A stretch of 64,000 nt of DNA from Spirogloea muscicola (lineage: Eukaryota; Streptophyta; Zygnematophyceae; Spirogloeales; Spirogloeaceae): assembly GCA_009602725.1 (NCBI GenBank), contig WELB01000010.1, positions 593,033 to 657,032 of the forward strand. The letters run 5' to 3'. Made by a program: the position numbers and the translations under genes. Positions 11,719 to 22,696 of this stretch are shown here, piece by piece (position 1 is the stretch's first letter; each line of letters begins with the position of its first letter). The notes under the pieces are model-generated. The model saw nothing but the letters and a program-made list of their open reading frames with translations. It was not told the origin of the DNA and ran no database searches.

Positions 11719-12337
11719 TCATCTTCGCATGGTCTTTGAGAGTCTCTGCAAGTGATAGTTTATGGGCGGAACCTGTTTGTTTCTTTTCGCCTGCAGGATA
11801 AGCAAAGCTTTCATATCATTGCCTGTTCGCTGCCAGCCAGCAATCTGACGATCCTTTGCCATCAGCAGTTGGCAGATTGACATGGGTGTGCCCATGCAGC
11901 AGCAAGCGATTCTTGCACACAGTGCGCCTGTATATTTACAGGCTGGCCCCTATGCGAGCAATTAAAGGCAGCAGGTGGTCAGTCGACTTCTCCACGACTT
12001 TACTGCTAACTTCCATATTCTGATATCCGAGCTGTGGTCGGACTTGCATGACCATCAACTCTCACCACACGCTAAGCAGACCAGCACGTTGCGTCCGTGA
12101 AAGTTAGACGCTGCCCACAGAGCTAGCAGCAGGTGACGTGGTAAAGGGGCAGGAAGGACTTGCCTGCAGCTCCATGCAGGCGTTGAGGGCGCGCTTCTCA
12201 GCGCCGCAGTTGTCGGAGTTGAAGCTGGCGTACTTGAGGCAGGACATGAAGGCCATCATCTCAGTGAAGCAGGACAGCACCTTGCGGCCGCCGAGTGTGC
12301 GCGGGTTCACGCGCAGCACCTCGCTCTTCTTCCCCAT
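11719..12337 (-). CDS. Mitochondrial small-subunit ribosomal protein mS37 (Mrp10/CHCHD1 type)
   Basis: This is a small twin-CX9C protein of the mitochondrial ribosome small subunit, normally oxidatively folded in the intermembrane space. Exon 1 (12164-12337) starts MGKKSEVLRVNPRTLGG, like plant Mrp10 homologues, and has CFTEMMAFMSC and CGAEKRALNAC, each C-X9-C. The ATG at 12337 is chosen over 12394 because the plant proteins start MG(K/R)K. The donor is a GC site (CAG|GCAAGT). A 27-bp last exon (11719-11745, RLSKTMRR-stop) fits in phase after TTGCAG, but another short exon could lie between. The final exon is less certain than the first. Confidence 0.8.
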
Positions 12338-12833
12338 GGGGCACTGCCGCTGGGCCGCCCAGCGCAACGGGATGACAAAACCTACTCCAAGCAAGCCACC
12401 GCCGCTGCCGACTTGGAGACTCAGACGCCTTCAGGTCTAAAGCCCAGCAGCCGGCCAGCCTCGTCGGCAGCAATACACTCTCAGCTCCAACGGGGATCCG
12501 CACTCCAGCCGGCGATCTGACTCCCCGGCACCTCGAGCTTGCCGGCGTCGGCGCCACGAGCCTCGTGGTGGCCAGCCCTTGCAGGCGGCCGAGCTCGACA
12601 CCTGACCGCAGGCGGAGCCGCCGCCGCCGCAGGGTTTGATGTGGGGCTGATGGTGGTGGGGGCTTTGGGGCTGAGACAAAGCCACACGGCCGGCGGCGCA
12701 CGGCCTACGGCGCGACTACTGCCAGCCTGCGGCCGCCAGTTGCCGACGGTGGAGCGGGCCGCGGAGCTGGGACGGCAGAAGCGGCTCGCCGTCCATCGGA
12801 AAGACGAGTGGCGAGAGCGAGTGCCCCTATCCT
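12338..12833. other. GC-rich upstream region of mS37, no gene seen
   Basis: This interval is GC-rich and open in several frames, but none of the translations is recognisable. It is best read as the 5' untranslated and promoter region of mS37. Confidence 0.5.
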
Positions 12834-13020
12834 CCTTCAATCTACGGTGGGTTATGTAGGTCTTAAGATGTGCTTGCCTTTGTACTTGGCCGTTTGGCCT
12901 TCGTTTGTTTCAAATACACGAAATTTCCTTCAATCTACTGTGGGTTATGTAGGTCTTAAGATGTGCTTGCCTTTGTACTTGGCCATTTGGTCTTCGTTTG
13001 GTTTAAGTACACGAAATTTC
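12834..13020 (+). repeat. 93-bp tandem duplication
   Basis: Two adjacent copies start at 12834 and 12927. Each begins CCTTCAATCTAC and runs through GGGTTATGTAGGTCTTAAG, TGCTTGCCTTTGTACTTGG and ACACGAAATTT. They differ at only a few bases. Diverged single copies of the same module occur at about 30738-30800, 37785-37860, 38005-38075 and, inverted, 53388-53470 and 54700-54760. Confidence 0.85.
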
Positions 13021-13281
13021 ATATACTCCAGCCCCTATCCTCAATGGGCGAGCCCTTTCCTCGAGAGTGAACGTGGCTGCTGGTATGGAAAGAGCGGCAG
13101 AAACTGGAAGCGGAAGACGGCACCACTTGGGCAGCCCCCCGCCGTCTACAGCGCTCCCAGGCACTCGCGATACACCAGCGTGCTGGCCGTGTGCACTAGC
13201 CCAGGCTAGTGGCTTCCGTGGTGGTGGTTTGGCGCCTCAGTATAGCTTGTCAGATATGCATGTGCTTCACTGGGGGATATT

Positions 13282-13372
13282 CGGTGTCCCCCTCAGCCAG
13301 CTCATTAACCAGTTAACAGGACTTTTGTAAGGCCAGAATTGGCCTCCCTTTCAATTCCATGCGCACCGCGCG
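13282..13372 (+). repeat. Dispersed repeat module upstream of APH-1
   Basis: This is the partner of the repeat at 8612-8702, with the same order of blocks and only scattered differences. It directly abuts the GC-rich stretch that becomes APH-1 exon 1. Confidence 0.8.
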
Positions 13373-13389
13373 CCGTCTCTCGCCGCCAC

Positions 13390-15560
13390 CTCGTCTCGGA
13401 CGCCCGCGCCCGGCGGCCGCGGCGGCGGAGGCGGCGGCCCCCTCGCCGGCGCCTTCCTGCCGCACGCTCGCTGGTGGGCCTGGGCCCCGCGCTGGCGCTG
13501 GCAGCGCTCGTGCTGCTGCCCAAGCCCGTGCTCACTCTCGCTGCGCTCTGCAGGTAGTAGCAAGCACTCCTCCGCTGCCCCCACTGCGTCGTGTCGGCTC
13601 GCTGGGCGGCCGAGGGCCTGTGCGAAGGCGAGCGCGACACTCGCAATCGCAGGCGTCTCCAGCAGAGGCCCGGCGACGCATTTGCTCCACATCCTCGCCT
13701 CTGAGGCTCGCGCTGAAGCAATCTCTGGGGCTCAGCGCTTGGGCAGAGCCTAAGGAGGCCCGATCCCCTCGACAAACTAGAGCCCGCCAGCTTGCTATCG
13801 AGCCCGGGGCCCACCAGCTCACTTCCCCCCCGCCCCTTCCCCTGCCTGTCCCTGCACAGCACCTTCTACTGGCTCGTCACCATCATTGCGACCGCTGGCC
13901 TCACTCGCCTGCTCCTGCCCTCTGCGCCCCCCACATGGTTCCTGGCCTTGCTCCTGCTCGTGGCCGTCGCCTGTCAGGAGTTGGCTCGCATTGGGCTCTG
14001 GAGGATTGCCAGGCGAGTTGGCCCTCGTGCAGTGCAGCGCCAATTCACAATCCGAGTGTTGTTCCTATTCTTATGCTGCTCTAAGCATGTGTGTCTTGCT
14101 GTGCCGTCTTGATACCTTCACCAAAAACCTGTGGAACGCTCTTCGGCGCAGCAACAATCGTAGTCACACACAGATTTAGAGTTGCACTGTCAGTTGGTAG
14201 GTCTCGGCCGTGCTTGTAAGCTCCATTTCCAACAGCCCCAGCTCATCAAGTTGCTTGTTGCTCACTATCTTTACTTGCATGCATACAGACATTTACTTCG
14301 TGCGCTCCAACTTATTGCTCGCCGTCAATCAAAGGCGCCTCTTTCCTTCAGTGACAAGGTGCAGATTTATTTAGGTAAAGAACCATCACTAGCATGCCCA
14401 GACTTTCACAAAGAACGATCTGCTTTGACATTTATCCGTGTAGTTTGGACCCTGCTGGTGTCTGCATCCCGTGAGCAGTCGATTGTGCATGAAGTCAGGG
14501 AGGCAACCCCTTGCTTGCAAGCTAGAACCTGCCCTTTAGGATTTCCTGCGTCTGGCTTGCTCTTCTGGTGGTACAGGAAGTTATTGGTGTAGATTGAGAG
14601 GGAACTTGGACAATGTCATTGAACTCTTAGCTCCATCAGTCGATGGGCTCAGAAGCCATGTCTTCTCTTGGTGATTACCACATGCATCTATCTCGGAGCA
14701 AGCTCTGAGTTGCTCTACTGGTGTAGTTGCTCAATGACACCCCTGCCAAGTGCAGCTGCAGGGTTCGGTCATGGACTTGCCCACTCGTTGCTGTTCTTCC
14801 TGAGCCTCATGACCCCTGCAATGGGACCAGCAACATACTATGTCTCTGCTTGCCCCCAGATGCCTATTTTCCTGGCCATGGGTAATCTGTCACACCAATG
14901 TCTAGTGAAGCACAAGCACAGTCTTGACTACCACCGGTCAAAATCGATGTCTTGAGTAGTGTGCTGTTGACAAATTTCATTGCAGTTGTTACATGTGCAC
15001 AGTGTCGTCAGTATTCTTATGCAGCCCGATATGCTCTGATTGAAGCAATCTGATGACATCCTAACTTGTGCTGCATGCAGCAATCGCATCTTCTGCCTTC
15101 TTCATCATACATGCACTTAGTATGATTATGGCTTTTGACGGTTACGGGGAAAACAGCAGTCACCAATATTATGCTCCAATTATTCACTTTGCAGCAGCAT
15201 CGACTGTGAGTGAACATCATATGCAACAAACTCAAGCATCGTTTTAAAGCGACTGACCATGGGAAGATGACGCGTACCTGCGCAGACACTTTGTACTTCC
15301 TGAACGTCAATAGTTGTGAATCATTCAGGCACTTGCAAATAATAATACTGACTGGTGCAGGTTTGCTACCATTTTTGCAGACGCTCTTGAATCTTGCTCC
15401 AAGTGGTTGCCTTGTTGGATTACCACTTCTTTGGATCATCGTAGTTTCTGCAGTCTCTGCCTGCCACAGCATTCTGTGGCGGAAGAGCAATACAGTGCAG
15501 CAGAGTGTTGTGCATCGTGCTGGTCAATCTAGTACTCTCCACACGAGACAAGCTGATTGA
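13390..15560 (+). CDS. APH1: Gamma-secretase subunit APH-1 (5' end unresolved)
   Basis: This is a multi-pass scaffold subunit of gamma-secretase (presenilin, nicastrin, APH-1, PEN-2), acting in ER/endomembranes. Exons: frame up to 13553, then 13860-14012, 14289-14374, 14762-14881, 15081-15205, 15381-15560, all in phase. Family signatures are LVGLGPALALAALVLLPKP (TM1), STFYWLVTIIATAGLTRLL, the GFGHGLAHS GxxHG-like motif, SLMTPAMGPATYYV, FDGYG, APIIHFAAAS with its conserved His, and NLAPSGCLVGLPLLW. The intron after 14012 has a GC donor (CAG|GCGAGT). No in-frame ATG precedes TM1 in exon 1. Either a 5' exon is missed or there is an indel in the GC-rich start. The start given is approximate. Confidence 0.88.
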
Positions 15561-15857
15561 TTTAACACGGGCACATAAGCAAGTGAATGATACGTTAGGA
15601 TGCTTATGCCAATGCTGCTTGCATTCCTTTGGGCAGATGAGCATTTTATGCTCAGTCATGTACTGTGACTTCCTATTGAATTGTCAGGACGACTAAGATG
15701 CGGTATTCTGCGAATAAATGCAAATGTCATTGTCATTGGCATGACTAATTTTCACATATTGTACATATACCTTTGTTTACAGCTAGCTCTCTGAGGGCAC
15801 TGCCAGTCTACTCACTCCCAGACTTGCAGTGCTGAAGCTTGATACCTCAGATTGCAC

Positions 15858-18007
15858 CTAGTCAGCAACAAGGCGAGCATCTGCCCAAGCGGTTCTTATG
15901 ACGCGCTCTACTTCACTAGCTTCTGGATGGAGAATGGAGATTGTTGCCTCTGTTGCGTTTCGCTCATCATGCTGGCTTGCATACAGCCGCACCTGTCAGT
16001 GAATTAAGGTATCATCAGTTTTTCAAATGAGACGATAATAAGAGAATGCGACAAGCCAACAAAGAATATGTCGCCTTATGAGCACCTATACAGCACAGCA
16101 ATGATGAGCTAAACGACATTTGAATGGGGTCATGCGTTTAACAACAGGTCTTGCAGCTTGCTATTGTCACCAGCATCATCAGCTTATCTGGCATCAAGGG
16201 TAATATAGAGAAAAGTACTGCTATACTACAGTGAGGAAAACATCAGACTAATCTAAGCACAAGAGAAGCAAATTACTGTTCATTTTGTTTGCTCAATAAC
16301 GTGCCTGGTGAGCCTGACAACAGCAGAGGAACTGCGGATTCCGCTCGTCCAGCTCGATGTCTTTCAGGAACCGGAAGTCTATGAAGGATGTGTCAACTGC
16401 ACAAAGCATTTACCCAGGTAAGCAACTCTGCACTTCACTAGCAGCTTCACCAGTACCACGTCCAATTGATGAAGGCAGTACCTTAACTATCTGAAAGTTG
16501 GCAAGACTGGGTACCGTTGCAACTGGTCACTTCAGAGCAACAACACCTGCTGCATTCTTTGCATGAATATGCAAGCACGAGCAACCAGCACGTCACCCTT
16601 ATACTCTTGCTCTTACCGTCGTCACAACAGGCAACAATGGGAGCAGGTATTGTTGTCCAGCGGATGCCCTGCTGGGTAATTCGCCAAGACGTGAAAGCAA
16701 TGCAGCAGGGGCAGAGCTCACGCCGCAACCAACCTAGGATCCTGGTCAAGAGCACGCCTTTTGCTGTGACACGTGAAATGTAAAGGAGCTGAAAACATAC
16801 TCAGTGTGCTCGTGCACTTACGAGTTGTGCATGAGCATGTACAACAAAGTCAGTGCTAACTTTCAAGTCATGAAGCCAGATCGCAACATATGTAATTTTC
16901 GCCAGGGTACTATGCGTGAATCAGCCGTACAACATGTCAAGCATCAAGAAGGTGGGGCTATGTCTGTGATAGTAAAGCTCGACATGGCCAGGATGTCAGC
17001 AAAGGTGCAGACGAATGATTACCCATGATTATATGCACATCCCCTGGCAGGTGTCCTGCCCACCCAAAGCGGAGCATTCCTTTGAGCCTCAATCTTCTTA
17101 TGCTGTGTATACAGTGCAGAGCTTCAGATATCGAAGCTAGCCGAGTTCGTTTCACAAGGTGCTCGAGATAAGGGCAGCACATGAAGAACGACGCGTCTTG
17201 ATTCATGATTGAAGTGTAGAGCAAACAGGCAGTATTGCTACACGCCAGAAGAGTTTCAGCAGTGGGTTCCACCTTGCACGCTCTGAAAGAGAGATTGATA
17301 GAAGAACAATCAGCACTGTCAGGCAGTTGTGAAAAGTTAACCTTGATGACAGCCAGGTTCTCCATGATGCTGAGGCGGTCCCCAAGGCAGGAGATGCCCA
17401 TCTCCCGGAGGTGCTCCTCAGTGAGCTGCATCAGCACGCGGCCCGTGACGCGGTGCTTTTGGAACGTGTCGGCGAGGTAGGACAGGTCCAGCCGATTCAG
17501 GAACTCCTGCACAACGTGCTCTGTGCTCCAGTCTGCACATGGCGGCAGAGAGGCGGGCCGCACGGCGTGAGGCCGCCTTCACGCCCGCCTGAGACCTTGG
17601 GTTTGCACCGAGCACGACAGAGGCTGTGAAGCTGGAGTTGCAGCAGCTAACAGCGGAGCCCGAGTGCACCATCGCTCGGTGACCAACGGGAAAGTAAGCA
17701 ACACAGAGGGGTCGCTCTCGACGCAGTGGTCGCGTCGGGTGTGCAGCTCAATGGTCGCCCAGAGCCAGAGCGGCTGCTCGGCCAGCACCGAGCCCCCTTT
17801 CTATCCACAAGCCCAGCGGACGTCGTTCGTGCCTCGGGAGCTGTTCAGTGTGCGGGGAGGAGGGCGGCGCGTCGGGCTCTCACGGTGGATGACGTCGGGC
17901 TCGAGCATGCGCAGCTCCCGGGCCACCTGCGCCGCGTCCTCGGGCACCATCGCCTGCGGCGCCGGCGCCTCCAGCAGGCTGCTGCCCTCGTCCTCGCCCG
18001 CCGCCAT
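15858..18007 (-). CDS. SAM-domain protein with a cysteine-rich C-terminal module
   Basis: Exon 1 (17884-18007) begins MAAGEDEGSS. Exon 2 (17342-17532) joins in phase and encodes a SAM domain (HWSTEHVVQEFLNRL, LADTFQKHRVTGRVLMQL, LREMGISCLGDRLSIMENL), a helical oligomerisation or interaction module. Downstream exons are 16617-16741 (RRELCPCCIAFTSW...ACCDD), 16305-16396 (DTSFIDFRFLKDIELDE...FLCCC) and 15858-15992 (VRLYASQ...AWADARLVAD-stop). The last three join in phase, with a likely GC donor at 16304. The link from exon 2 to 16741 is out of phase, so one exon is missing from my model. The C-terminal part resembles a PH-like beta fold in its pattern, but I cannot name the family. Confidence 0.7.
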
Positions 18008-19691
18008 GGCGTGCCCTGCGGCAGCCCGAAGCCCGGCGGGCCGGCGCCGCCGCAGGGGGCCGGGGGCTGGCGGCGCAGGCCGCGACGCCGCAGCTCGGCC
18101 ACGCCCGCTCGCTACGGCGACGTGGTGGCGGACGTTGTCGTGGTGGCAGACGAGGTGAAGCCCGGCAATGGCAGTGTGAGGCCAGACAAATAGGAATAGA
18201 CCAGGTCTGAACGAGGTAGCATCTCTACAAGGGGGCGATGGCTGTGCGAGGCCAGCCCATGAGTTAAGGATTCCAAGGGCCGGAGAGCATGAACTACACC
18301 ACGCAACTTTCATGGATGGCTGCTCAATATCCAACAGCCGCAAGTCGGATTGACTAGCAGCCCCGAAGGACTCGCCCGGCTAATGGCCAGAGGCGGCAAT
18401 AAAAGCACGGCAAGCCCGTGGGTGGTGCTTGCAGATGCGATGCAAGCACCTGAAGTCCTTGTAGCAGGCAAGAAGAGAGCGGCTGAGATAGTCGAGGGCG
18501 GCCGAGGTAGCCAGCCGAGTGCATGAAGATGGAGACGTGGAGTCTACACTATGCGGAGCTGCTGCAGAGCGAGCAGCTAGGTGGCAAGGCAAGGTGGGGG
18601 TCACAGGCCTGACTTTGGGGGAAAGGGAGCGGTCAAGTGCCCACAGGAGAAAGTCGCTTTGTCTAGAAGGAGGCAGTGGCTTTGAATAGCCAGCCCGACA
18701 TGAGTGGACAAGGTGAAGGGGGGAGCCTCACCACGGTAAAGCCAACCAAGAGAAATGGCTATTGCTGATAGCCACTGACTAACCCCTACTCAACAGCCGC
18801 AAGTTGGAGTGAGTAGAAGCAGGTAAGGTCGCCCAGCTGTCATTTTGAGGCAGCAAATCAAGGCACGGCCTGGATTATTGCGGCAAGATCCAGAGATGCG
18901 TGCAACACAACAGGGCCGGCAAGCCGGCGGCAAGATGAGTTCAGCTGCCCAACCTGCTGCCCCTGCAGTTGGCCACCGCTTGTCACGCAAGCCGCTAGAG
19001 GGTGTGGAGCCACCGAGCCCAAACGCCCGTGGACATTAATTGCAAGCAGGAACGAGCTACCAGTGGCTCCGCTGCTGGTAGGTGGGTTTGAGGAGGGGGT
19101 GGCTGTGGATGGCGAGCCCAGTGAACGGTCTTACGGCTAACATGTGCAAGCGCTGGGCTCTGTGACAAATGGCCCAGCCCAATGGACAACGAGCCGCCTT
19201 GCCATATTGTGGAAGCGAGCCGAGTGCTTACAGAAGTGACCCTGAAGGTGGCTCCAAATTGAACGCACTTCAAGGCGATTTCAGGGGCCTGCAGGGGCCT
19301 CAGGGGCACCAGTCCATACAGGGCAGCAACCATGCAACTGCCACCTAGAGTCTGCAAGTTAATGCATGGTATTCCACTGACTGAGAGGAGCCGAGCTCAC
19401 ATAAGGGGCCTGTAGATCTACAATGCCACCAGTGCAATAGCCACTTCAGCAGGAGAGCGAGCAAGTCCGCGGCGCCCTGCACGGGTTGGCCAGCTGGTGA
19501 GCCAGCTGTCTCCGTAAGATATGCCGCATGTTCTGCTCAACTGTAATATATTGAAAGTGGGCCTAGCCGTGTCTTATTGCACAAACAAGCACTACAATCA
19601 GCATGGCTCTCAGCTGCCAGTTAACGACCCTATAGAGAACCTCGGTCGCTTGCAGGTACAGGGAGGGGAGGGAGTACCTGCAGCTAAGCTT
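18008..19691. repeat. Intergenic gap with hairpin-type repeats
   Basis: I see no supported gene here. Copies of the short module GGCTGTG..AGGCCAGCCC (reverse complement of GGGCTGGCCTCTCACAGCC) occur near 18238-18260, 18670-18700 and 19105-19125. A motif with AACAGCCGCAAGT occurs at about 18330-18365 and 18790-18825. Confidence 0.55.
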
Positions 19692-22031
19692 CTAAGCCTC
19701 GGCATAGTGGTGCAATTGATACAGGAGAGCTTGCCCTCGGGCATTGCCAATGGCAAGGTATGCGCCACCTGGGCTGAAGTCCAGCGAGTGCACAAATTGG
19801 AGCGGCGACCTTGACGTTGGCCAGTTGGAGAACACTGTGCCAGAGGGAACATGCACCAACCGTAGCGCGTCCTTGCGCATGTGCGATGCCATGGCCAGGA
19901 TGTCTCCGTCGCTGTTGTATTGGAGTGTGTCAACGCTGGTGGTAAGGTTCATCAGCACCTGCAGGTAGAGAGATCAACCACTGGAATGGCAATGAATAAA
20001 CTGAAAGAATTCTAGTTACGCACAACAAATTTCCCCTGTAGTTGGCATACAAAGAGAAGTAGCATGCATTACCTTGCTCGGTTCAGAAGTCCCTGCTTGG
20101 AGGATATTCTCAGCATCGTACATGTTTACCACTCCCTGTGCAGAGCCGCAGGCCAAGGACCGGCGGCCCCCCTGCGAGGACAGAGCGAGGGACGTGATCC
20201 CAACAGAGCCCTCATCTCGCCTCTTATGAATGCAACGTTGCATTCGCAGGTCCCACAGATACATGTCCCCATCGCCGCCACCAGTGACCAGCTCGTAGCC
20301 GCTGCCCGCAAAGGCAGCTGTTCACCACAGGAATGCGGTATGTAAGGAAGAGGATTGCAAGACAGGTCTATCTGTAAGTACCTCTAGCTGACGGTACACG
20401 AGCCATGGCTATCTCGCATACTGCTCAGCCAAAGCCTTTCCTCCTCAAGATCAATAAGGTATAACAACTTGATGGAGTACTGCAAAAGCTGGGCAAAGAT
20501 GGGGGTGCGCAGCTTGTGTGCCGTCACCTGTCCGTGCAGTGCCGTTCATCTTGAGGTTGCCAATCCACTGCCAGCTTTTCTGAGACACTAGGACGATGTA
20601 TCCATCATTGCCAAGGAATGCGACAACGCCGCTCTGCCCTACGCTTGGCGATGCCACAAAGGACTCCAGGCTCTTCTCTTCCCTCCCGTGGAGAGGCCCG
20701 AGGCGCTCAACCTTGCCTGCTGCAATGTCATAGACATAGAACCACTGCCGCCTCCCGGCAGCAAGGACCTGTATAAACAGTAGTAGCTTGCAGTCAGAGG
20801 CTGCTGGTTGCACCAATGAGCTGCCACCCAGGTAGCTTGACAGAGGAATCTGCTGCAGGGCTCTGCAGATTCAGCAGTCTTGCATTCACCTGCAGGGATC
20901 CTGGTCCAGTGAATGCGGCCTTGTGCACGGGCATGTCCTCCAAAAACACGCTCTGCACCTTTGGGTTCTTCTTTCCATCCACCTGGCTGGTGCAAGGCCA
21001 GACAGACCGCCTGATGAGAAGCACGCTCGACCAAGGAAGATGTCTAAAGCCCACCAACAATGAGGCTGGCACAGTACATCTCTGACACCCCACTACCATC
21101 TCCAGTATTTCTGATGGAAGCCGTCCTGAAGCCTCGCCTGATGGCCAGCTGCAACAGACTACGTCTATCCACCCACCAGAACGGGAGACCGAGAGTAGCT
21201 GAGGAGTTCAAACGAAGGGGACCTGGAAGAACCGGAGTGTCTTGTCGAGGCCGGCGGTCATGAGCAGCTGTGCGTTGTGGTGGAACTTGACCGTCTGAAA
21301 GATACAGCGCCAGGGTCAGGAGACCGACCGAAACAGATGTAAGCCGACCGTTGAAAAGGCACTGGCCTTGGACAAGCCCAAGCACCAAAGCCAACCTGGA
21401 CGACGGCCTTGGAGGGGTCTTGGCGGTTGGCGTTGGCCAGGCGCGTGGTCTCCAGCAGGCCTTGCGGCAGTCGACCCCGTCCTCGCGGCGCCAGCAAGGC
21501 CCTCTCTTCCACCCCTTCGTCGCCGTCGCTGGCGCCATCGTCACCGTCACTGCCCTCATCTCCAGCGCGCAGCGACGACGGCAGCCGCCCCGGGCGAGGG
21601 TGCGGCGGCAGGGCCGCCCAGGCAGCCGCTCCCGCGTTCAGGCGCTCGTGCTGCCCGCGCAGGCGCTGCGCGTACTCGGCGCCGCTGAAGCTGGCCTCAA
21701 CCTCCGTGCGGCGCAGCTTGCGCAAGCGGGCGGTGTGGGCGACGCCGACGGCCAAGCCCGCGTCTGCCGGGTCCTCCCATGCCGGTCGCCTGGCACCGGG
21801 CTGGGCGCGGTCGCCGTCTTCCGTGGCGTCGCCGGCGCCGTTGCCGTCCCTGTCGAGCCCGGCCTCCGGGGCCGGCGCGAAGGCAAAGAGGCCGCCGCTG
21901 CCGAAGAGCTCCGTCTCCAGGCGCTGCGCCTCGGCGGCGTCTCGAGCCAACTGCTCCTCGGGCGGCTCCGGCACGCCCGTGGCACGCCCGCGCGCCCGCT
22001 TGGGCCGCTGCCCTGCGGCGGCCGCCGCCAT
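19692..22031 (-). CDS. UTP18: U3 snoRNP-associated WD40 protein UTP18
   Basis: This is a nucleolar small-subunit processome component (UTP-B module) needed for 18S rRNA maturation. Six exons in phase: 21396-22031, 21223-21294, 20890-20982, 20528-20768, 20073-20317, 19692-19958, giving 517 aa, in the family's usual range. A long acidic, Ala-rich N-terminus is followed by LPQGLLETTRLANANRQDP, then WD40 blades: FHHNAQLLMTAGLDKTLRFF, VQSVFLEDMPVHKAAF, RQWFYVYDIAAGKVERLGPL, SGYELVTGGGDGDMYLWDLR, and the typical end VFSNWPTSRSPLQFVHSLDF through LLYQLHHYAEA-stop. It is divergent from phytyl ester synthase, with about 660 bp between the starts. Confidence 0.95.
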
Positions 22032-22175
22032 CGCCGTCGCGTGCCTGAAGCAGCGTTCAGAGCGGCCGATGGGAGTGGCATCCGGAGCTTAAACCCCGAC
22101 CCCTGCGACCAGGCGGAGCCAGAAGTCAGCTGGGACCAACTGGAGAAAGACGCAACTGGGCGTGGTGGGATAGAG

Positions 22176-22275
22176 AAGGCGCGCGGAGCGCATGAAATGA
22201 AAGGGAGGCCAATTCAAGCGAATATAGTGTTCAGGCAGAGTCTAGTGCAAATTAAACAAGGCGACATAGTACGGT
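22176..22275 (-). repeat. Inverted copy of the short element in the UTP18/PES promoter interval
   Basis: Read on the minus strand it has the GCC TTGTTTAATTTGCACT start, GCTTGAATTGGCCTCCC and the ATGCGCTCCGCGCGCC end, i.e. the full layout of the element at 554-641. It lies between two divergent gene starts. Confidence 0.75.
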
Positions 22276-22696
22276 GGGAAGGAAATGGGGGACGGCTGTA
22301 TCAGAATGCTGGAGAAATAGCTCTTCCAATATGAAGAGAAGAAGCCCTGCCAAAAGGAGGCGATGGCTGTGAAAGGCGAGCCCACAGGAGCAAGACGCTT
22401 TCTAGGAGAGGGCAGTGGCTGGCACGCACAGCGTTAGCAAGGACGCGAGGAGTGCGTCGGGGCCCAAGGAGGCGTGCGAGCTGCCGTTGCCGACGTTGCC
22501 CATGGCAGGCACCGTGCGGTCGCGGCCCCGGTGGCCGCACACGCAGCCTGCTCCCAGGGCTTGGGCTCCGGGTTTTTACCGTGCCCGACTCAGTCTGCGT
22601 AGACGTGCACGCCTTCGTGCTAGCCATTTGTGGCCACCTGCTTTCGTTACACATACCACTTATCGACGTGCCAGCCTTCGACCGCGAGGCCCCGCC

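Noticed and set aside
21351-22334. Plus-strand open frames of up to 327 codons opposite UTP18
   Set aside because: They are mirror frames of the GC-rich UTP18 first exon, whose minus-strand translation is a clear family match.
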